Of a stretch of DNA of 64,000 nucleotides, positions 60,570 to 64,000 are shown one piece after another; within the stretch, counting starts at the first letter, position 1, and each line of letters begins with the position of its first letter. Source of the DNA: JAHRAW01 sp963693025 (GTDB taxonomy: Bacteria; Pseudomonadota; Gammaproteobacteria; Arenicellales; Poriferihabitantaceae); NCBI GenBank assembly GCA_963693025.1, contig OY843749.1, positions 2,170,001-2,234,000 on the forward strand. Reading direction: 5' to 3'. Under the pieces are notes generated by a model, which worked only from the letters and a program-made list of their open reading frames with translations, was not told the origin of the DNA and ran no database searches. The position numbers and the translations under genes are program-made.

Positions 60570-61625
60570 ATGAAAACGCCCGCCTCGTTGCAAGACGCAT
60601 CACTGCAAGCCGCGCTCGCCGACTTCCCGCGTGCGGCGCTCGCGCATATGCCGACTCCGCTGGAAAAACTGGCGCGGTTGTCCGATGAATTCGGGCGCGC
60701 GTTGTATGTCAAGCGCGACGACTGCACGGGTCTCGCCATGGGCGGCAACAAGGCGCGGCAACTGGAGTTTTATCTCGGCGAAGCGCTCGCCCGCGGCTGC
60801 GACTGCGTGCTCAGCACCGGCGCGGTGCAGTCCAACGCGATGCGCACGCTCGCCGCCGGCGCCGCCAAACTGGGGCTTGAATGCCATGTGCAGTTTGAAG
60901 AGCGGGTCGCCAATCCGTCCGAGGAATACCGCCATTCCGGCAACGTCCTGCTCGACCGGCTGTTCGGCGCGCGGGTGCATCACTACACGGTCGGCGAAGA
61001 CGAGGACGGCGCCGACAAGTCATTGGCGGCGCTCGCCGACGAACTGACCAAAGCCGGCGCCAAACCCTACATCATTCCGCTGGGGGCGGAGCACGCGCCC
61101 ACCGGCGCGCTCGGTTACGTGGCGGCGGCGGGCGAGTTGGCGCAACAAATCGAGCGCGCCGGCTTGCCGGTTGACTTAATCGCAGTCGGCTCAGGCAGCG
61201 GCCTGACACACGCCGGCTTGCTGACCGGCCTGGCGCTGCTGGGGCTGCGGATTCCGGTGCTCGGCATCTGCGTGCGCCGCGATGCGCAGCAGCAACGCCG
61301 CCGAGTAATAGCGCGCTGCCAACGCCTGACCGACATGCTCGGACAACCGGGCGCAGTCGCCGACGCCGATATATGGCTGGACGACACCGCCCTCGCCCCC
61401 GGCTACGGCCACGCCTCAACACAAGTCGTGCGCGACATCCACCTGCTGGCAACCCGCGAAGGACTACTAACCGACCCGGCTTATTCGGGGAAGGTGTTTT
61501 CTGGTGTGTTCGGTTTGCTTCGTGGCGGGGGTCTTGGTCAATTCAAGCATATTGTTGTTATTCACACGGGTGGCACGCCGGCGTTGTTTGGTTATCGGGA
61601 GGAAGTGTTGGGTGGGGGGTGTTGA
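60570..61625 (+). CDS. dcyD: D-cysteine desulfhydrase / ACC deaminase-family PLP enzyme
   Basis: A 351-residue pyridoxal-phosphate enzyme of fold type II. The PLP lysine lies in GGNKARQLEFYLGEAL; the phosphate-binding and substrate part STGAVQSNAMRTLAAGAAKLGL (SNH-like), the GSGSGLTHAGLLTGL loop and IHTGGTPALFGY end are as in D-cysteine desulfhydrase. It would split D-cysteine to pyruvate, sulfide and ammonia, or act on related amino acids. The ATG at 60570 is chosen; a TTG at 60558 overlaps the nlpD stop. It occupies the place where rpoS usually follows nlpD. Confidence 0.83.
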   Translation: MKTPASLQDASLQAALADFPRAALAHMPTPLEKLARLSDEFGRALYVKRDDCTGLAMGGNKARQLEFYLGEALARGCDCVLSTGAVQSNAMRTLAAGAAKLGLECHVQFEERVANPSEEYRHSGNVLLDRLFGARVHHYTVGEDEDGADKSLAALADELTKAGAKPYIIPLGAEHAPTGALGYVAAAGELAQQIERAGLPVDLIAVGSGSGLTHAGLLTGLALLGLRIPVLGICVRRDAQQQRRRVIARCQRLTDMLGQPGAVADADIWLDDTALAPGYGHASTQVVRDIHLLATREGLLTDPAYSGKVFSGVFGLLRGGGLGQFKHIVVIHTGGTPALFGYREEVLGGGC

Positions 61626-61696
61626 GGGGGCAGTTGAATTCCCCCCGCCCGCTTGCAATAATCACCCCCGCAACCGCAACCCATTCGGAGACTTCA

Positions 61697-62734
61697 ATGA
61701 TGGACTTACAAACCGCCAATCGCCAACTCGCCGCGGGGAAGGATTTGGGGCGGGGGGATATGCGGGCGGTGATGCGGGTTATTATGCGTGGGGAGGCGAC
61801 GCCGGCGCAGATTGGGGCGTTTTTGGCGGCGTTGATGATTAAGGGCGAGACCGTCGAGGAAATCGCCGGCGCCGCGGTGATTATGCGCGAACTGGCGGCC
61901 ACGGTTCCGGTGGCGGCGGAGAAGATTGTCGACTCGGTCGGCACCGGCGGGGACGGCGCGCGGTTGTTCAACGTGTCCACCGCCAGCGCGCTGGTGGCGG
62001 CGGCGGCGGGGGCGGTGATGGCGAAGCACGGCAACCGCGCCGCCACCGGCAATTCCGGCAGCGCCGATGTGCTCGAAGCCGCGGGCGTCAACATCGCCCT
62101 CAGACCGCAACAGGTCGGGCGGTGCATCGAGGCGTGCGGCATCGGCTTCCTGTTCGCGCCGACCCACCACGCCGCCACCCGCCATGTCATCGCGCCGCGC
62201 CGGGAAATCGGCATCCGCACCATCTTCAACCTGCTCGGACCGCTGACCAACCCCGCCGGCGCGACGCATCAGTTGGTCGGCGTGTTCGACCAACGCTGGG
62301 TGCGCCCGCTGGCGGAGGTGTTCGCCGAACTCGGCAGCGTCCACACGCTGGTGGTGTGCTCCGACGACGGGCTGGATGAAATCTCCATCGCCGCCGGCAC
62401 GCGCGTGGCGGAATATCAGGACGGCGAAATCAGCGAATACCACATCGAGCCGGAACAGTTTGGCGTCGCCCGAACGCCGCTGGACGGCATCGTGGTGGCG
62501 GATTCCGGCGAGAGTTTGGCGATGATGCGCGCGGCGCTCGGCGGCGCTCAGCAACCCAATGGCGCCGCCTTCGACATGCTGGCGCTCAACGCCGGCGCGA
62601 CCATTTACGCGGCGGATTTGGTCGATTCCCTCTCCGCCGGCGTGGAGCGCGCGCGCGACCTGTTGCGCGCCGGCGGCGGTCTCGCCAAACTCGACCAACT
62701 GGTGGAATGGTCGTCGTCGGTTTCGGATGACTAA
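61697..62734 (+). CDS. trpD: Anthranilate phosphoribosyltransferase
   Basis: A 345-residue enzyme of tryptophan synthesis joining anthranilate to phosphoribosyl pyrophosphate. The PRPP-binding VGTGGDGARLFNVSTASALVAAAAGAVMAKHGNRAATGNSGSADVLEAAG is complete (SVGTGGD and KHGNRA motifs). The ATG at 61697 follows CGGAG by seven bases. Other trp genes are not in view, so the pathway genes are scattered. It converges with the EamA transporter gene. Confidence 0.95.
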   Translation: MMDLQTANRQLAAGKDLGRGDMRAVMRVIMRGEATPAQIGAFLAALMIKGETVEEIAGAAVIMRELAATVPVAAEKIVDSVGTGGDGARLFNVSTASALVAAAAGAVMAKHGNRAATGNSGSADVLEAAGVNIALRPQQVGRCIEACGIGFLFAPTHHAATRHVIAPRREIGIRTIFNLLGPLTNPAGATHQLVGVFDQRWVRPLAEVFAELGSVHTLVVCSDDGLDEISIAAGTRVAEYQDGEISEYHIEPEQFGVARTPLDGIVVADSGESLAMMRAALGGAQQPNGAAFDMLALNAGATIYAADLVDSLSAGVERARDLLRAGGGLAKLDQLVEWSSSVSDD

Positions 62735-62764
62735 GCGCAGCGGGCTTGCCTTCGCGCTTTTAAC

Positions 62765-63658
62765 TCAACCCCGCCCCACGATTTTCGGCTGAATAAAGTA
62801 AATGCCGGTCAGCACCAAACCGAGCGCGGTCAGCATGCGTAGTTGCAACAACTCGCCGAGCAGAATCACGCCCCACAGGCTGCCCAAAATCGGAATCACA
62901 TAGTTGAGTTGGGAAAAGGTCGTGGCGCCGAGGTTGCGGATGACGCGGAAGTAAATCAGCGAGGCGAGCGCGGTGGGGAACACGCCGAGCAGCAGGGCGG
63001 CTTCCACGCTCTCGGCGCTCGGCGTCATCGCCAGCGGATTTTCCAGCCAGAAGGCGAGCGGGATGCTGGTCGCCATGCCCGCCACGACCGCGCCCGCCGC
63101 CATTTGGATGCCGGGGAAATCGGGTTGCGTGCGCACGAACACCGTGGTCACGGCGTAACTGACGGCGGCGCTCAGCACCGCCAACTGCCCGAGCAAATTG
63201 GCGCCGCCGACGCCCGCCAGCGCCGACCAGCCGACCAGAGTCAGCAGCCCGCCGAAGCCGAGGCAGACGCCGAATAGTTTGCGCGCGGTCATCGGCTCAG
63301 CCGGGACAAAGTAATGCGCCAGCACGAAAGTGGCGATCGGCATCACGCCCATCATAATCGCCGCCAGCGAGCTGTCGATATGCGTCTCGCCCCAACTGAT
63401 GAGGATGAACGGCAGCGTGTTGCCGACGAAGCCGACCACCCCATAGAGCAGCAGGGCGCGCGCGTTGAGCGGGATGCCGGTTTTCTTGAACGCCAGACAT
63501 AACGCCAGCACCACCGTCGCGACGACCATTCGCCCGGCGGTCAGCGTGATAGGTCCGATGCTGCCGACGCCGATTTTGATGAGCAGAAAAGACATGCTCC
63601 AAATCAGCGCCAGCAATAGCAATAGCAGGTAGTCTGTAATATGATTTTGCGCTTTCAC
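62765..63658 (-). CDS. EamA/DMT-family transporter
   Basis: A 297-residue inner-membrane protein of ten segments in two EamA repeats, as in drug/metabolite transporters (RhaT/YdcZ relatives). LLLLLALIWSMSFLLIKIGVGSIGPITLTAGRMVVA opens the first repeat and NLGATTFSQLNYVIPILGSLWGVILLGELLQL is the second-repeat core. Exported solute unknown. It diverges from the amidohydrolase gene with ~130 bp between. Confidence 0.88.
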   Translation of the reverse strand: MKAQNHITDYLLLLLLALIWSMSFLLIKIGVGSIGPITLTAGRMVVATVVLALCLAFKKTGIPLNARALLLYGVVGFVGNTLPFILISWGETHIDSSLAAIMMGVMPIATFVLAHYFVPAEPMTARKLFGVCLGFGGLLTLVGWSALAGVGGANLLGQLAVLSAAVSYAVTTVFVRTQPDFPGIQMAAGAVVAGMATSIPLAFWLENPLAMTPSAESVEAALLLGVFPTALASLIYFRVIRNLGATTFSQLNYVIPILGSLWGVILLGELLQLRMLTALGLVLTGIYFIQPKIVGRG

Positions 63659-63792
63659 TTTTCACGGGGCGCGCACTGTTGATGGGCGCCGCCACCGCCA
63701 CGCAACCGCAACTGCATTGGGCGCGGTTTTGACGAGATGATGACCGACGGGATTATAGGCAATTCACCGGCGATGAACCGCAACCGAAGCCG

Positions 63793-64000
63793 ATGAACCG
63801 CAACCAACGCATGAGCGCGCTGCTCACCGGCAACGACCCGCGGTTGTTTGACGTGATTAACCCGGATGGAAAGGCGCCGGTCATCGTATGCTGCGACCAC
63901 GGCGGCAAACACATCCCCGCGCCGCTGAACGGTCTCGGCTTGCAACCCGCGAGTCTGGAATTGCATATTGCCTGCGACATCGGCGCCCGGCAAGTGGCGG
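63793..64000 (+). CDS. N-formylglutamate amidohydrolase family protein (5' part)
   Basis: The first ~69 codons are in the window; the gene runs off the right edge. IVCCDHGGKHIPAPLNGLGL (the family HGGxxIP/HASxxIP element with metal His) and HIACDIGARQVA are typical of N-formylglutamate amidohydrolase (HutG-like), which yields glutamate and formate. Start at ATG 63793 or 63811. The frame cannot be closed here. A 14-base sequence CGATGAACCGCAAC is repeated at 63771 and 63791, so a second copy of the start region precedes it. Confidence 0.78.
   Translation, partial: MNRNQRMSALLTGNDPRLFDVINPDGKAPVIVCCDHGGKHIPAPLNGLGLQPASLELHIACDIGARQVA

Noticed and set aside
61706..62698. Minus-strand frame of 330 codons over trpD
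   Set aside because: Shadow of trpD; no family features.
62739..62764. Possible terminator between trpD and the EamA gene
   Set aside because: AAGCGC ... GCGCTT can pair over a long loop before TTTT, but the stem is only 6 bp; not listed as a feature.
63771..63806. Tandem repeat CGATGAACCGCAAC
   Set aside because: Two 14-base copies 20 bases apart at a gene start; too short to name as an element and noted only under the amidohydrolase gene.

Overview
The window reads as a chromosomal segment of a GC-rich Gram-negative bacterium, most likely a gammaproteobacterium. The evidence is the surE-pcm-yqaA-nlpD block, tesA divergent from ybbA-ybbP, waaG-waaP lipopolysaccharide (LPS) core genes, and many ABC and tripartite tricarboxylate (TTT) uptake systems typical of marine or host-associated heterotrophs. 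I cannot name the species. I saw no rRNA, tRNA, CRISPR array or complete insertion sequence.

Positions 1-12400 are catabolic. A GlxA-type AraC regulator (cut by the left edge) diverges from an MttB-family methyltransferase gene. An AT-rich island follows, with convergent genes for a probable restriction endonuclease and an adenine-N6 methyltransferase; a decayed fragment of a second mttB-like gene lies at its right side. Next come an RraA-type aldolase and an AbrB-family membrane protein, divergent from a 2-hydroxyacid dehydrogenase, a TctC binding protein, a fused TctA-TctB permease and a GalD-type 4-oxalomesaconate tautomerase. Together these suggest uptake and breakdown of a tricarboxylate-like acid.

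Positions 12400-18100 hold a sorbitol/mannitol ABC transporter operon ending in a polyol dehydrogenase. It has a G12 tract in the leader and a terminator hairpin after the binding-protein gene. Positions 18216-27736 hold a GAF-PucR regulator, an aldehyde dehydrogenase, a luciferase-like monooxygenase, a complete polyamine-type ABC transporter and an alpha/beta hydrolase: a coherent catabolic unit of unknown substrate. A membrane adenylate cyclase and fdhD follow.

Positions 30350-49500 concern the cell surface. An LPS core region has four kinase-fold domains in three lone or tandem genes, waaG, and an embedded RES/Xre toxin-antitoxin pair. After ppk2 comes a glycan locus with several glycosyltransferases, three methyltransferase domains, a ParB-like/nucleotidyltransferase protein and a RelE-type toxin-antitoxin pair. 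It also has four copies (two decayed) of one DxD glycosyltransferase, a decayed antitoxin copy, and a G15 tract next to a truncated epimerase gene. This looks like an actively rearranging, possibly phase-variable surface-sugar locus.

Positions 49460-64000 are mostly housekeeping: an exporter ABC protein, GNAT acetyltransferase, ybbP-ybbA, tesA, a Bcr/CflA efflux pump, surE-pcm-yqaA-nlpD, a D-cysteine desulfhydrase-like gene, trpD, an EamA transporter and the start of an N-formylglutamate amidohydrolase gene. A family of ~75-95 bp palindromic repeats occupies most of the larger intergenic gaps (35.8-36.2, 37.1-37.5, 47.0-47.3 and 57.0-57.6 kb).
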